A DNA stretch of 64,000 nt from JAXLQL01 sp046331625 (GCA_046331625.1 JAXLQL010000012.1:1-64000), one strand, 5' to 3'. Shown: positions 16,580-25,770, counted from the first letter of the stretch. Notes: generated by a model not told the origin, from the letters alone. Numbers and translations: made by a program.

Positions 16580-18976
16580 TCAAATCAACGGCCCAACGTA
16601 GATAACGGTCGCTGGCGCCCGCCCCGGAAGCATCGGATACACGAGCGCCCATCCACTCCCGAATCCGGTCGCCCCGTTCGACGGCAGCCGCAGGGTGATT
16701 CGTGTCGTTCCCTGTGCGGCCCCCTGTACCGGACCTGAGGATTCTGGCGTCAAGACTTCCAGCGTCCGGCCACTGCGTACCTGACTCAGCGTCCATTGCG
16801 TGCCGGGAGGCAGAGGCCCAGTGCCGTAGATCGAAATCGGCCAACCCCATTGAGCGGGATTCTCGCGTGAGTTGACCGTACCGTCGCGGTTTGTCGCGAC
16901 TGCCGTCCCGTACCCGGATCCGTCGGCACTGAGTGTGGCGAAGTCGGGGAACGCCCCGATGTCCACTGTGGTCTTCGCAATGACTGTCCCGCGCTCGACG
17001 ATCTCGAGCTCCGCATTCTGTGGAGTGGTCGTCTCCGGAAGATAAAACGTGATGAGTCCCTGCTGGACTGAGTAGAGCGGTACCGCTTTGCCGCCTACCC
17101 GAACTTCCACTTCGCCCAGACTGGAAGGCATCTCTGTCGACACCGCTTCCGTCAGCGGCCCGAGTTGATTGCCGATGATAGTGTACAAGCCCCCGGGCGC
17201 GAGGGGCGCGCCGCCGCCAAATCCGCGAAGCTGCCGGCTGGCTGCGTGAACGATGCAGGCCAACTCCCGTTTCGGAGCCGGGTATGGATCCACGCGCTCG
17301 ACAGATAGTCCGGTAACCGAGTACGGGGAGGGATAGACGAACAGGCGATCGGGGCCGTCAAAGCTGGCTATTTGCCCCGCTGAGACGCCAACATAGCTGC
17401 CTTCTAGAACCACACCTTCCGGCGAGAGAGTCCGCAGGTACAGAGTTTCCCGACACGGAGATCGCCGCGTTGCGCTTGCCGTGGCCCCCAAGCCATCGGG
17501 CGCTTGTGAGATGGCGACCAACGTATTGCCCCGCGAGTCGAAGGAGAGGAAGGGCAGGCTGGGGAAGGCTGCAGAGTAGAGAATGCGGGATCCATTCGCG
17601 GCAAGTGCGACTAGCGTTTGCGCTCGTGCGCCGTCCACGGTGGAAATGACCGAGGCGATCCAGAGATTTCCGTTCGGCGCAAGTGTTACGTACGGAGACG
17701 CGGACACATCGGCGGGAGACTTGCCGAAGACCGGCAGATACGTCGCCATCAGCAGTGCGCCTGTGGACGCGTTCAGCGTGCCAGCGTAGATGTCGTGACG
17801 GCCTTGCGGCTGCTGCTGCATTGCCCCCGGAGTGACTGGCAGGCCGGGCGCCGCAAATGCCGCGAACGACAGCATGCCCTCGGCGCCCACCGCCAGGGAC
17901 TGGACGGAACGCATCGGTACCTCGAAGTCCCATTGCGGTTTGCCGGGTACCCATTTCGCGACCCGATCCAGCGTCGAGAAATACAGTGCTCCATCCGAAC
18001 CTGCCGTCAACCCGAGTAGACGGCTCCCGAGGAAGGTCGCAGCGCGAAGGCGGCCCAGGCTGTCGAACCGGCCGATCCATGAGTCGGCCGTGCGGTCAGG
18101 TTCCCTTCGCGGGGCGTTGACAGTAGTGGGTAGGCCTCCTTGGCCTCCGAAGGCTTCCCCGGAGACGGTGATCCCGTCTCCAGAAGCACGCACGAGGTTC
18201 GGCCGTTCGCCCAGGATGGTCAAGAAGGCCAGATTGCCATCACTCTTCATGCGGGCCAGGAATCCACGGCTGTAGGTCCCCGTAACCAGCACGCTGCCGT
18301 CTGGGGCAGGCATTGAATAAGACGGGTACAAGTAGGGAGCAGTCGACGGACCGATTTCGATCACCAAAGGCAAACCAGGATCGGGATCGTCGGCCGCGAT
18401 CCGAAACGAGTCACCGCCGGCGTTTTCGAACCGCGCGGCAACCGGCCTTGTCGTCTCTTTCGCAACTTGGTAGGCAGTGAGTTTGTCGAACGTGAGACCC
18501 GCGGACCAGACTACGACTGATGACGTGAAGTTGCTCCAGCGCAACTCCTCGTCGCGTTGCGAGAGCCCAACCACAAAGCGGCGTACATCGGCGCCAGGCG
18601 CTACGAGGATTCGAACCATTGGCAGCCTGATCCCCGTACGCCATTCGACATCGATTCCGGGCTGAAGGCCTGCGTAGTGCACTGCGCCATAGTGCGGGAT
18701 GTTCTCGCGCCACCGGCTCGGATCGTTGCCAATGTACTGGTGGAGCAAAGCGCCGAGGGGCTCCTTGCCTGAAACTTCCGCCGTCGCTGCGCCTGGGAAT
18801 CGGATTCGAAATCCAGGCGTCAGCTCGACCGAGTCGCGAAAGAACCTCCGGCCTTCAGTGGCGAAGAGGACATCTGCATCTTCTTGCCCAATGTTGCCGG
18901 AGAATCCGATCTGAATCGGCGCGATCTCGATCGCGCAGGCAACGGTAGCTGCGCATAGGAGCAGAACTGGACGCAT
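16580..18976 (-). CDS. Secreted TIGR03437-family beta-propeller protein
   Basis: A 798-residue exported protein. The ATG at 18976 follows GGAGGAA and starts a short signal peptide (MRPVLLLCAATVACA). Residues about 25-220 resemble the N-terminal domain found with SBBP repeats (FATEGRRFFRDS, then HYAGLQPGIDVEWR). A beta-propeller fills about 225-540. The TIGR03437 domain spans about 560-798 (GGLYTIIGNQLGPL, LITFYLPETT, ISIYGTGPL). The role is unknown and is probably structural or adhesive on the surface. The leader is shared with the gene at 3326-5197. Confidence 0.87.
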   Translation of the reverse strand: MRPVLLLCAATVACAIEIAPIQIGFSGNIGQEDADVLFATEGRRFFRDSVELTPGFRIRFPGAATAEVSGKEPLGALLHQYIGNDPSRWRENIPHYGAVHYAGLQPGIDVEWRTGIRLPMVRILVAPGADVRRFVVGLSQRDEELRWSNFTSSVVVWSAGLTFDKLTAYQVAKETTRPVAARFENAGGDSFRIAADDPDPGLPLVIEIGPSTAPYLYPSYSMPAPDGSVLVTGTYSRGFLARMKSDGNLAFLTILGERPNLVRASGDGITVSGEAFGGQGGLPTTVNAPRREPDRTADSWIGRFDSLGRLRAATFLGSRLLGLTAGSDGALYFSTLDRVAKWVPGKPQWDFEVPMRSVQSLAVGAEGMLSFAAFAAPGLPVTPGAMQQQPQGRHDIYAGTLNASTGALLMATYLPVFGKSPADVSASPYVTLAPNGNLWIASVISTVDGARAQTLVALAANGSRILYSAAFPSLPFLSFDSRGNTLVAISQAPDGLGATASATRRSPCRETLYLRTLSPEGVVLEGSYVGVSAGQIASFDGPDRLFVYPSPYSVTGLSVERVDPYPAPKRELACIVHAASRQLRGFGGGAPLAPGGLYTIIGNQLGPLTEAVSTEMPSSLGEVEVRVGGKAVPLYSVQQGLITFYLPETTTPQNAELEIVERGTVIAKTTVDIGAFPDFATLSADGSGYGTAVATNRDGTVNSRENPAQWGWPISIYGTGPLPPGTQWTLSQVRSGRTLEVLTPESSGPVQGAAQGTTRITLRLPSNGATGFGSGWALVYPMLPGRAPATVIYVGPLI

Positions 18977-19021
18977 TGGTTCCTCCGCTCCTAAGACCCG
19001 CCGCGGCGCAATCCAACTACG
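18977..19021 (-). promoter_or_regulatory. Leader shared with the TIGR03437 gene at 3326-5197
   Basis: Second copy of the 45-nt leader, with CGTAGTTGGATTG at its 5' edge, GTCTTAG 11 bases later and GGAGGA before ATG. Two otherwise dissimilar genes keep these blocks at the same distance from the start codon, which suggests a common promoter or regulator. Confidence 0.45.
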
Positions 19022-19489
19022 GCCGATAACTCCTGATGTGTAGCCGTGCGTCTTAGGGTAGCCTTGCCGCGTTGGGCGGCCTGGTAGGGCTCGCCAGAAA
19101 CGCGCCGATCGAACTGCGCTCGTTACTGAGCGCGCGCCCTACGAAGCGGCGCTGCATCCGGCCTTCGGTTGCTCCGTCGCGGCGCGGAAGAGCAGCCGGC
19201 AACTCTCCGCACGCGCTTCAGTCCCGCCCGGAGCTGCGGCCTGGTATTGCGCTCCGTCCATACTCGCGCATCACCTCCTCGAGCGAAAACGTGCGTTGTT
19301 TGCTCTGCTCGAACTCACGGACCGCTGGAACGTCAGCATCGCGCTCGCTTTGCTCCCGGACATTCGTCGCCTTTTCCTTTGCTGGATCTATGGGGGCGGG
19401 CGTGGCAGTACGTTGGCGCACGACTCCAGTGTGCTCCTCGCCACCCTACCACCCGCCACCTCGAAACGCTATCGTGGATAGATCCCCCC
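19022..19489. other. Gap of 468 bases; no confident gene
   Basis: No convincing gene is visible. The one reading frame worth noting is on the minus strand, 19218-19421 (67 residues, GTG start). Its C-terminal half, SLEEVMREYGRS, resembles small antitoxins, but no toxin frame follows it. The rest appears non-coding. Confidence 0.4.
19218..19421 (-). CDS. Possible orphan antitoxin-like small protein
   Basis: A 67-residue frame starting with GTG, preceded by a GGAG. The sequence is hydrophilic with a helical segment REFEQSKQRTFSLEEVMREY, similar in style to short antitoxin tails. Nothing toxin-like follows on this strand, so it is either an orphan, a remnant or a chance frame. Confidence 0.2.
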   Translation of the reverse strand: MRQRTATPAPIDPAKEKATNVREQSERDADVPAVREFEQSKQRTFSLEEVMREYGRSAIPGRSSGRD

Positions 19490-20683
19490 ATGAAGCTCGC
19501 CTTGCCGCTCCTCGCCGCCATCGCCTCCACCCAGGACTGGCCCCAACTCCTCGGCCCCGAGCGCAACGGCGTCTACTCCGGACCCTGGTCCGAAAAAGCC
19601 TCCTTCAAACAACTCTGGAAGAAGCCCATCGGCGCCGGATTCGCGTCGCCCGTGGTCGCCTCCGGCCGCGTCATCGTCTTCCACCGCCGCGGCGACGACA
19701 TGATCCTCGAAAGCCTCGACCCCGCCTCCGGCAGCTCCCAGTGGACCTTCCAATACAAGACCGACTACCGCGACGACTTCGGCTTCTCTGACGGTCCTCG
19801 CGCCGCGCCCACTGTCGAAGGCGGCCGCGTCTACGCCTACGGCGCCGAGGGCATCCTCCACTGCCTCGACCTCGCCAAGGGAACCAAGATCTGGAACTTC
19901 GATGCTCGCGAGCGTTTCCAGATCCGCAAGGAATTCTTCGGCGCCGCCACCGTCCCTCTCGTCGATGGCGATCGCGTGTTCATGAACATCGGCGGAGCAG
20001 ACGGAGCGGGCATCGTCGCGCTCGACAAAGCCACCGGCAAGACCGTCTGGAAAGCGCTCACGAGCGAAGCCGGATACTCGTCCCCGGTCGCCGCCACCAT
20101 CGGCGGCCAGCGCCACATCCTCTTCTTTACGCGCGAAGGCTTGGTGGACGCCGACCCCGCCGATGGGCGCATCCGGTTCCAACGCCGTTGGCGCGCGCGC
20201 ATGGCCGCCAGCGTCAATGCCGCCATGCCGCTCGTCGCCGGAAACGAAGTTTTCCTCTCGTCGAGTTACAACACCGGCGCAATCTTACTCCGCATAGAAG
20301 GCGATTCGGCAAGTCCTGTCTGGCAGAACGACGAATCGCTTTCGAACCACTACGCCACCAGCGTCTACAAAGACGGCTATCTGTACGGCTACCACGGCCG
20401 GCAGGAGGAGGGCCAGGAACTGCGCGCGGTCGAGTGGAAATCGGGCAAAGTCGCCTGGAAACAGGAAGGCTTCGGCGCGGGCACGGTCACGCTCGCCGGA
20501 TCGCATCTGTTCCTGCTCCGGGAAGACGGCGAACTCGTCATCGCGCCCGCCTCGCCCAAAGGCTTCCGGCCCGTGAAAAAGGTCCGCGTGGCTTCGTCCA
20601 AGGTCCGCGCCTACCCAGCCATCGCCGCGGGCCGGCTATATGTGCGCACCGATGATACTCTCAGTTGTTGGGCGGTCGAGTAA
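19490..20683 (+). CDS. Exported PQQ-like beta-propeller repeat protein
   Basis: A 397-residue protein with a short signal peptide (MKLALPLLAAIASTQ) and a whole-length seven- or eight-bladed PQQ-type propeller. Blade motifs include LLGPERNGVYSGPW near the N-terminus, AYGAEGILHCLDLAKGTKIW and GIVALDKATGKTVW. The dehydrogenase active-site residues of true quinoproteins are not evident, so this is likely a binding or scaffold propeller of the kind common in Acidobacteriota and Planctomycetota. The ATG at 19490 begins the signal peptide. The DMT permease starts directly after its stop codon, so the two are likely cotranscribed. Confidence 0.85.
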   Translation: MKLALPLLAAIASTQDWPQLLGPERNGVYSGPWSEKASFKQLWKKPIGAGFASPVVASGRVIVFHRRGDDMILESLDPASGSSQWTFQYKTDYRDDFGFSDGPRAAPTVEGGRVYAYGAEGILHCLDLAKGTKIWNFDARERFQIRKEFFGAATVPLVDGDRVFMNIGGADGAGIVALDKATGKTVWKALTSEAGYSSPVAATIGGQRHILFFTREGLVDADPADGRIRFQRRWRARMAASVNAAMPLVAGNEVFLSSSYNTGAILLRIEGDSASPVWQNDESLSNHYATSVYKDGYLYGYHGRQEEGQELRAVEWKSGKVAWKQEGFGAGTVTLAGSHLFLLREDGELVIAPASPKGFRPVKKVRVASSKVRAYPAIAAGRLYVRTDDTLSCWAVE

Positions 20684-21568
20684 GTGAGCGAGCGTCAGTA
20701 CCCTACGGCTGCCTGGGCCGCCCTCGCTTCGGTCTGCTTCTTCTGGGGGACCACTTATCTCGCCATCCGCGTCGCGCTCGAATCCTTCCCGCCGCTGCTG
20801 TTAGTCGCATCGCGCTTCTGGGCGTCGGGGATTCTGATGTTCCTGCTCGTTCGCTGGCGTGGATACGCCCTGCCAGCTTGGCGCGACTCCTGGCTCCCCG
20901 CGCTCACCGGATTCCTCATTCTCGGCGCCGGCAACGGCTGCCTCGTCTTCTCCGAGCGCATCATCCCCTCGAGCCTTGCCGCACTGTTCATCACCGTGTC
21001 GCCCTTCTGGATGACCGGCATGGAATCGCTCATTCCGGGCGGCGTCAAGCTCGACGTGCGCACCTTGGGCGGAATGCTGCTGGGCCTCTCCGGACCCGCA
21101 TTGCTCTTCGTTCCCAACATCGTTGAGCGTGGATTCTCCGGCAACATCTGGCAAGGGTTTCTCATCCTCCAACTCGGATGCGCCTCATGGTCGCTCGGCT
21201 CCATTCTCCAGAAGCGCCGATCATCAACGGTGCATCCGTTCGCCAATGCGGCCGTGCAGCAATTGGCGGCGGGGGTCGCCTTCACCATCCCGGCCCTGGT
21301 TGCGGGCGGCTCGGTCCACTGGACCCCGTCGTCCGCCACGGCTTGGGTTTACCTGGTGACCTTCGGCTCCATCGTCGGATTCAGCTCCTACGTCTACGCG
21401 CTCGAAAAACTCCCGGTCGCCATCGTGTCGATCTACTCTTATGTGAATCCGATCGTCGCCGCCGTGCTCGGCTGGATCGCCTACCGCGAACCATTCGGGT
21501 GGCGTGAGACTGCAGCCATGGCGCTCACCTTCGCCGGCGTCGCCGTAGTGAAACGAGTGAGCCGGTAA
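20684..21568 (+). CDS. EamA/DMT-superfamily permease
   Basis: A 294-residue inner-membrane carrier with about ten hydrophobic helices arranged as two EamA repeats (about 8-140 and 155-290). Typical motifs are FFWGTTYLAIRVAL in helix 1 and EKLPVAIVSIYSYVNPIVA in the second repeat. Members export small metabolites or amino acids; the substrate is unknown. The start is GTG at 20684, immediately after the TAA of the propeller gene, so translation is probably coupled. Confidence 0.92.
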   Translation: MSERQYPTAAWAALASVCFFWGTTYLAIRVALESFPPLLLVASRFWASGILMFLLVRWRGYALPAWRDSWLPALTGFLILGAGNGCLVFSERIIPSSLAALFITVSPFWMTGMESLIPGGVKLDVRTLGGMLLGLSGPALLFVPNIVERGFSGNIWQGFLILQLGCASWSLGSILQKRRSSTVHPFANAAVQQLAAGVAFTIPALVAGGSVHWTPSSATAWVYLVTFGSIVGFSSYVYALEKLPVAIVSIYSYVNPIVAAVLGWIAYREPFGWRETAAMALTFAGVAVVKRVSR

Positions 21569-21599
21569 CGCTCGCCCAGTGGGTATTCAGGCGGCCTCC

Positions 21600-21650
21600 G
21601 TGTAGGGCGGGCTTTAGCCAGCGCGGGACTTCAGTCCCGCTTCCGATGCA
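21600..21650 (+). repeat. Interspersed palindromic (REP-like) repeat, copy 1
   Basis: Intergenic repeat with two small dyads: GGCTTTAGCC and GCGGGACTTCAGTCCCGC, the latter able to form a stem. Near-copies lie at 21704-21754, 35515-35555, 35668-35704, 63245-63289 and, inverted, at 40411-40457. With copy 2 it fills most of the 337-base gap between the DMT and VTC genes. Confidence 0.75.
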
Positions 21651-21703
21651 GGCACCAGCACTCGAAGGAAGCTTGGTCTCTCGGGATTGCGCCTTTGCCG
21701 CGA

Positions 21704-21754
21704 TGTAGGGCGGGCGTCAGCCTGGCTTCAGCCTGCGCGGGACTCGAGTTCCGC
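21704..21754 (+). repeat. Interspersed palindromic (REP-like) repeat, copy 2
   Basis: Second copy in the same gap, with an internal GTCAGCCTGGCTTCAGCCTG stretch and the stem sequence drifted to GCGGGACTCGAGTTCCGC. The tandem placement about 100 bases apart resembles mosaic REP clusters. Confidence 0.65.
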
Positions 21755-21905
21755 TCACTCTGCGCCACACTCTTCACCGGCGTCCGTCGAAGCCCCGCGT
21801 ACAGCCCCCTCTGCTTCCATTGCTTCCCTGTAATGATGCAGTAAAGAATTGTTAATCGGACTTCCACATTCTCGTTTTGGCCGTAAGATCAATATACGGT
21901 CGATC

Positions 21906-22613
21906 ATGTCGCCATCCACCGCACGCACTGCCGGAGAGTTCGCCAGCGAGATCAAGTTCCTCGTCTCGCCGGACCACGCCGCCGAACTCTGCCGTTGGGC
22001 CGCCGCCAATCTCGAGCCCGATCCGCACGCCGGCCCCGATGGCCGCTACCGCATCACCAGCCTGTACACGGACACCGCAGCCTTTGACGTCTTCTCCCGC
22101 CGCGGCTCTTTTGCTCGCGGGAAATATAGAGTCCGGCGCTATGGCAACGCCGCCGAAGCGTTCGTGGAGCGCAAGCTCAAGACCTCGGACCGCGTCGCGA
22201 AGATTCGCTCCCAGATCGCGCTTGACGAACTGCCGTGGCTGGCAAACCGCCCAGTACCCGGCTGGTCCGGATACTGGTTTCAGCGCCGCCTTGCCGCCCG
22301 CTGTCTCTCGCCCGTCTGCCAGATCTCCTACCAGCGGACCGCCTACGCCGCCATGACTCCGAACGGACCGATCCGCCTCACCGTCGATGACGACATCCGC
22401 GCTCTGCCGGTCTCTTCGTTCCAATTCTCGCGTGAACGCGGACTCGAAGTCCTAGCCGATGTCCGTGTGGTGGAAATGAAGTTCCGTGGTGACCTGCCCT
22501 CGCGGTTCAAGCAAGCCGCCGAGCGCTTCCTGCTCACGCCCACCGCATCGTCGAAGTACCGTCACGCCGTCACCGCGCTCGGAATCGGAGAGCCTGCATG
22601 GGCAACTTCCTGA
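21906..22613 (+). CDS. VTC-domain (polyphosphate polymerase-like) protein
   Basis: A 235-residue VTC-domain protein. The family's basic tunnel residues are visible in YRITSLYTDT (about 40-50), KYRVRRYG (about 73-80), FVERKLKT (about 87-94) and VEMKFRGDLP (about 195-205). Yeast Vtc4 and bacterial relatives make polyphosphate from ATP in such a tunnel, but activity of stand-alone bacterial copies is not assured. The ATG at 21906 removes an unlikely upstream extension. Its end overlaps the DUF4956 gene by 16 bases, and CotH follows. VTC, DUF4956 and CotH genes are often found together. Confidence 0.88.
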   Translation: MSPSTARTAGEFASEIKFLVSPDHAAELCRWAAANLEPDPHAGPDGRYRITSLYTDTAAFDVFSRRGSFARGKYRVRRYGNAAEAFVERKLKTSDRVAKIRSQIALDELPWLANRPVPGWSGYWFQRRLAARCLSPVCQISYQRTAYAAMTPNGPIRLTVDDDIRALPVSSFQFSRERGLEVLADVRVVEMKFRGDLPSRFKQAAERFLLTPTASSKYRHAVTALGIGEPAWATS

Positions 22614-23269
22614 GCGAAGCCTTCGGGCAGAGTGGTTCCGCCCAGCCGCTCGAAGTGCTGGCGCGCCTGATCGCCGCGGTGGCGCTCGGCGCCGCTGTCT
22701 CGTGGATCTACACTCGCACCACTCGCACGCCCACTCCCGCGCTCACCGCAACCCTGGTGCTGCTCGCCGTGCTCATCGCCATGGTCACGCAGGTAGTAGG
22801 CGATAATGTCGCCCGCGCATTCAGCCTCGTGGGCGCGCTCTCCATCGTCCGCTTCCGCACTGTGGTGCGCGATACGCGCGACACCGCGTTCGTCATCTTC
22901 TCGGTGGTGCTCGGCATGGCCGCGGGCGCGCAGAATATCGCCGTCGCCTTGCTCGGACTCGGGGTCGCCGGCGGGGCCGCGTTCCTCATGGCCGCGCGCG
23001 ACTCGGGCATCGCCGCCGATCCGCCATTTCGCCTCACCGTCCGCTCCGCCATCGGACTCGACGTGGACAAGCTCGTGGAAGGCCGCTTCCGCAAGCGGCA
23101 GTTGCTCGGCGTCTCCACGGCGAAGCAAGGCACGGCGCTCGAGACTATCTACGGCGTCTGGCTCCAACCCGGCACTGCGGCCCAAGAAGTGGTGAAGGAC
23201 CTCAACAAGATCGAAGGCATCATCGAAATCAGCTTGAACGGGCAAGGACCCACCGACGAAAGGTCGTGA
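22598..23269 (+). CDS. DUF4956 membrane protein
   Basis: A 223-residue protein with three or four membrane helices (about 22-40, 48-66, 82-125) and a cytosolic C-terminal half ending in an ACT-like alpha/beta stretch. The family motif FSLVGALSIVRFRT is present around residues 74-88. Function is unknown. DUF4956 genes usually sit beside VTC and CotH genes, as here, so a shared membrane complex is likely. It overlaps the VTC gene and lies four bases before CotH. Confidence 0.88.
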   Translation: MGNFLSEAFGQSGSAQPLEVLARLIAAVALGAAVSWIYTRTTRTPTPALTATLVLLAVLIAMVTQVVGDNVARAFSLVGALSIVRFRTVVRDTRDTAFVIFSVVLGMAAGAQNIAVALLGLGVAGGAAFLMAARDSGIAADPPFRLTVRSAIGLDVDKLVEGRFRKRQLLGVSTAKQGTALETIYGVWLQPGTAAQEVVKDLNKIEGIIEISLNGQGPTDERS

Positions 23270-23273
23270 CTAT

Positions 23274-24920
23274 ATGAAGCATCCTGGCATGATCGGATTC
23301 GCTGCGCTCGCGGGGATCGCACTGGCGCAGCCGCCCGACTTCGGCGGTGGACCACCGCCTTGGGGCGGAGGTCGCGGCCCTGGAGGTCCGGGCCAGCAGC
23401 GCAAGATCGTCAAGGACTACGATCGCGACGGCGACAAGCGTCTCAACGCCGAAGAGCGCAAAGCAGCGCGCGAAGTGCTCGCGAAGGAGCCGCGCCGCGG
23501 GCGCTTCGGTCCGTGGGGCGGCAACGCCGAGCCCCCCAAACCCAATGCGCGATTGACGCCCGCGCAAGTGAAGAAGTACGGCAATGAGCCGCTCTATGAC
23601 ACGGGCGTGCTCCGGACCATTTTCCTCGAATTCGAAAACCCCGAGTGGGAAGCCGAACTTGCGGACTTTCACGACACCGATGTCGACGTGCCGGCCAAGG
23701 TGACCGTCGATGGCAAGGCGTATCCAGGTGTCGGCGTCCACTTCCGCGGCATGTCGTCGTTCATGATGGTGCCCGCCGGGCGTAAGCGATCGCTCAATCT
23801 ATCATTCGATTTCACGGACAAAGAACAACGCCTCGGCGGCTATCGCACGCTCAACTTACTCAACTCGAACGGCGACCCCACTTTCGTCCGCACGGCCCTC
23901 TACAGCCAGATCGCCAGCAAGTACATCCCCATCGCGAAGGCGAACTTCATGCGCGTGGTGATCAATGGCGAGAATTGGGGCGTCTACAGCAATCTCGAAC
24001 AGTTCAACTCCGATTTCACGCGGGACCGCTTCGGCTCAGCGAAGGGAGCGCGCTGGAAGGTCTCTGGCCGTCCGTTCGGTTCGCAGGGCGGGCTGTCGTA
24101 TCTCGGTGACGATCCCGAACCGTACAAACGCCAGTACGAGATCAAGACCAAAGACGACGTCAAATCCTGGACCGCTCTGATCAAGCTCTGCAAGACTCTC
24201 AACGAGACTCCAGCCGGGAAACTCCAGGCCGCGCTCGAGCCGATGCTCGACATCGATGGAGCGCTGCGTTTTCTCGCGCTCGACAAGGCCTTGATCAACA
24301 GCGACGGCTACTGGACTCGCAATAGCGACTACAACATCTATCTCGACGACAAAGGCCGCTTCCACGTGATCCCGCACGACTTCAATGAAGCGCTCGCGCC
24401 GCCGGAAGGCCCTCCCGGCGGTCGCGGTGGATTCGGGCGCGGCGGGCGTCCCGGTTTTCCCGGCGGCTTCGGGCCGCCCCCCGGCGGATTTCCTCCCGAC
24501 GGCTTCCGCGGCGGACCGCCTCCCGGAGGCGAACGTCCTCCGATGCCGCCCGAGGACGCCAAGCTCGATCCGTTCGCCGGTTCCGACGATCCGAACAAGC
24601 CGCTCATCGGGAAGCTGCTCGCCGTTCCCGAACTGCGCCAGCGTTACCTCGGGTACGTGCGCGACATCGCGCGCGATTGGCTCGTGTGGAGCAAGCTCGA
24701 GCCGATGGTGCGCCAGTGGCAGTCGCTGATAGCCGCCGATGTCAAGGCCGACAATCGCAAGCTCGGCTCCACCGAAGAGTTCACGAAGGCGATCACGGAA
24801 GAGACCGTGGGCCGCGGTCCGGGACCGTTCGGCGGGCGGCCGCACATGAGCTTGAAGGATTTCGTCGAGCGGCGCCGCGCGTATCTGCTCGGCTATCCGG
24901 AGATCGCGAAACTGAAGTAA
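23274..24920 (+). CDS. CotH-kinase-family secreted protein with EF-hand
   Basis: A 548-residue exported protein. A signal peptide (MKHPGMIGFAALAGIALAQ) is followed by a Gly/Pro-rich stretch and an EF-hand-like loop DYDRDGDKRLNAEE (about 48-62). The CotH kinase-like domain spans about 110-390, with GVGVHFRGMSS, KRSLNLSF, YRTLNLLNS and the catalytic-type RNSDYNIYLDDKGRFHVIPHDF region. A second low-complexity Gly/Pro insert lies near 395-430. In Bacillus CotH phosphorylates coat proteins; here the substrate is unknown. It is the last gene of the VTC-DUF4956-CotH unit. Confidence 0.88.
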   Translation: MKHPGMIGFAALAGIALAQPPDFGGGPPPWGGGRGPGGPGQQRKIVKDYDRDGDKRLNAEERKAAREVLAKEPRRGRFGPWGGNAEPPKPNARLTPAQVKKYGNEPLYDTGVLRTIFLEFENPEWEAELADFHDTDVDVPAKVTVDGKAYPGVGVHFRGMSSFMMVPAGRKRSLNLSFDFTDKEQRLGGYRTLNLLNSNGDPTFVRTALYSQIASKYIPIAKANFMRVVINGENWGVYSNLEQFNSDFTRDRFGSAKGARWKVSGRPFGSQGGLSYLGDDPEPYKRQYEIKTKDDVKSWTALIKLCKTLNETPAGKLQAALEPMLDIDGALRFLALDKALINSDGYWTRNSDYNIYLDDKGRFHVIPHDFNEALAPPEGPPGGRGGFGRGGRPGFPGGFGPPPGGFPPDGFRGGPPPGGERPPMPPEDAKLDPFAGSDDPNKPLIGKLLAVPELRQRYLGYVRDIARDWLVWSKLEPMVRQWQSLIAADVKADNRKLGSTEEFTKAITEETVGRGPGPFGGRPHMSLKDFVERRRAYLLGYPEIAKLK

Positions 24921-25001
24921 GGCGGACGCGTCTACTCTTCAAAGTCGTGGCCCTCGGCTTCGGGCTCAGGCAATACAATCGTCTGAGGAGGACGCCGGAC
25001 T

Positions 25002-25739
25002 ATGACACGCCGCCGATTCGCAACTACTGTCGCGTTTTCGCTGCTATCCGTAGCCAGTTGCAGAGCTGTATCCATTTGCGAGGTGATCGACAACCGCGAA
25101 GCCTACGACGGGTTGATCGTTCAAACGGAGGGCATGCTGCGACACGGCACGATCTGGCCCACCGGCTGCTTCGTGGAGGTATTCGTTTATGGCCTGCACC
25201 ACCCTCCGGAAATCGAACTGGTGCGCCCCGCACCGAACGGCGGCGCGAAACTTCGCGCGGTTGAAGCGCGGTCTCGCATGATCTTGTCCGTGACCGGCCG
25301 CTTCCGAATCAATCACGACCCGAATACTCCCGGCTACTTCATGCGGATTGAAGACTGGACCGCGACCGATGTGCGCTACGCGCCGCCCGCAGCCATGTCG
25401 GTGTGTGACCTCGTGAAAAACCAGCAGGCTCTCAGTGGTACGGTGGTAACCGTCACGGGAGAGCATATCGTCGAGAAAGGCCGCCACATGCTTGCGCCCT
25501 GGAAGTGCGAAGGCGCGGATGGCGTTGTTGGGATTCCTTTCTATCACAAGGGCGCCGTTCCGGATGGTCCGGCGTCGGAAACATTCGCCCGCCACCCGGC
25601 CGTGGTGCCACGCCAGATTTTGACCGGGCGGTTTGAAATCGCGCCGGCGTCGAACGACTCGACAGTTCCATCCGGTCCGAGGCTGGTCTACGCAAAGTCC
25701 ATCATGGATTGGGGCGCTCGAGAGATTCGATTGTATTGA
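25002..25739 (+). CDS. Exported protein of unknown function with two internal repeats
   Basis: A 245-residue protein with a Tat/Sec-like N-terminus (MTRRRFATTVAFSLLSVASC). It contains two similar units, about residues 24-130 and 133-240. Each opens with a Cys-containing motif (SICEVIDNREAYDGLIVQTE and SVCDLVKNQQALSGTVVTVT) and contains a beta-rich fold. The family is not recognised. ATG follows GAGGAGG, and a possible -10 (TACAAT) lies about 40 bases upstream. It stands alone between the CotH unit and decayed genes. Confidence 0.75.
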   Translation: MTRRRFATTVAFSLLSVASCRAVSICEVIDNREAYDGLIVQTEGMLRHGTIWPTGCFVEVFVYGLHHPPEIELVRPAPNGGAKLRAVEARSRMILSVTGRFRINHDPNTPGYFMRIEDWTATDVRYAPPAAMSVCDLVKNQQALSGTVVTVTGEHIVEKGRHMLAPWKCEGADGVVGIPFYHKGAVPDGPASETFARHPAVVPRQILTGRFEIAPASNDSTVPSGPRLVYAKSIMDWGAREIRLY

Positions 25740-25770
25740 GCAGTGCAACTGCCTTCGGCCATCTCAGCTT

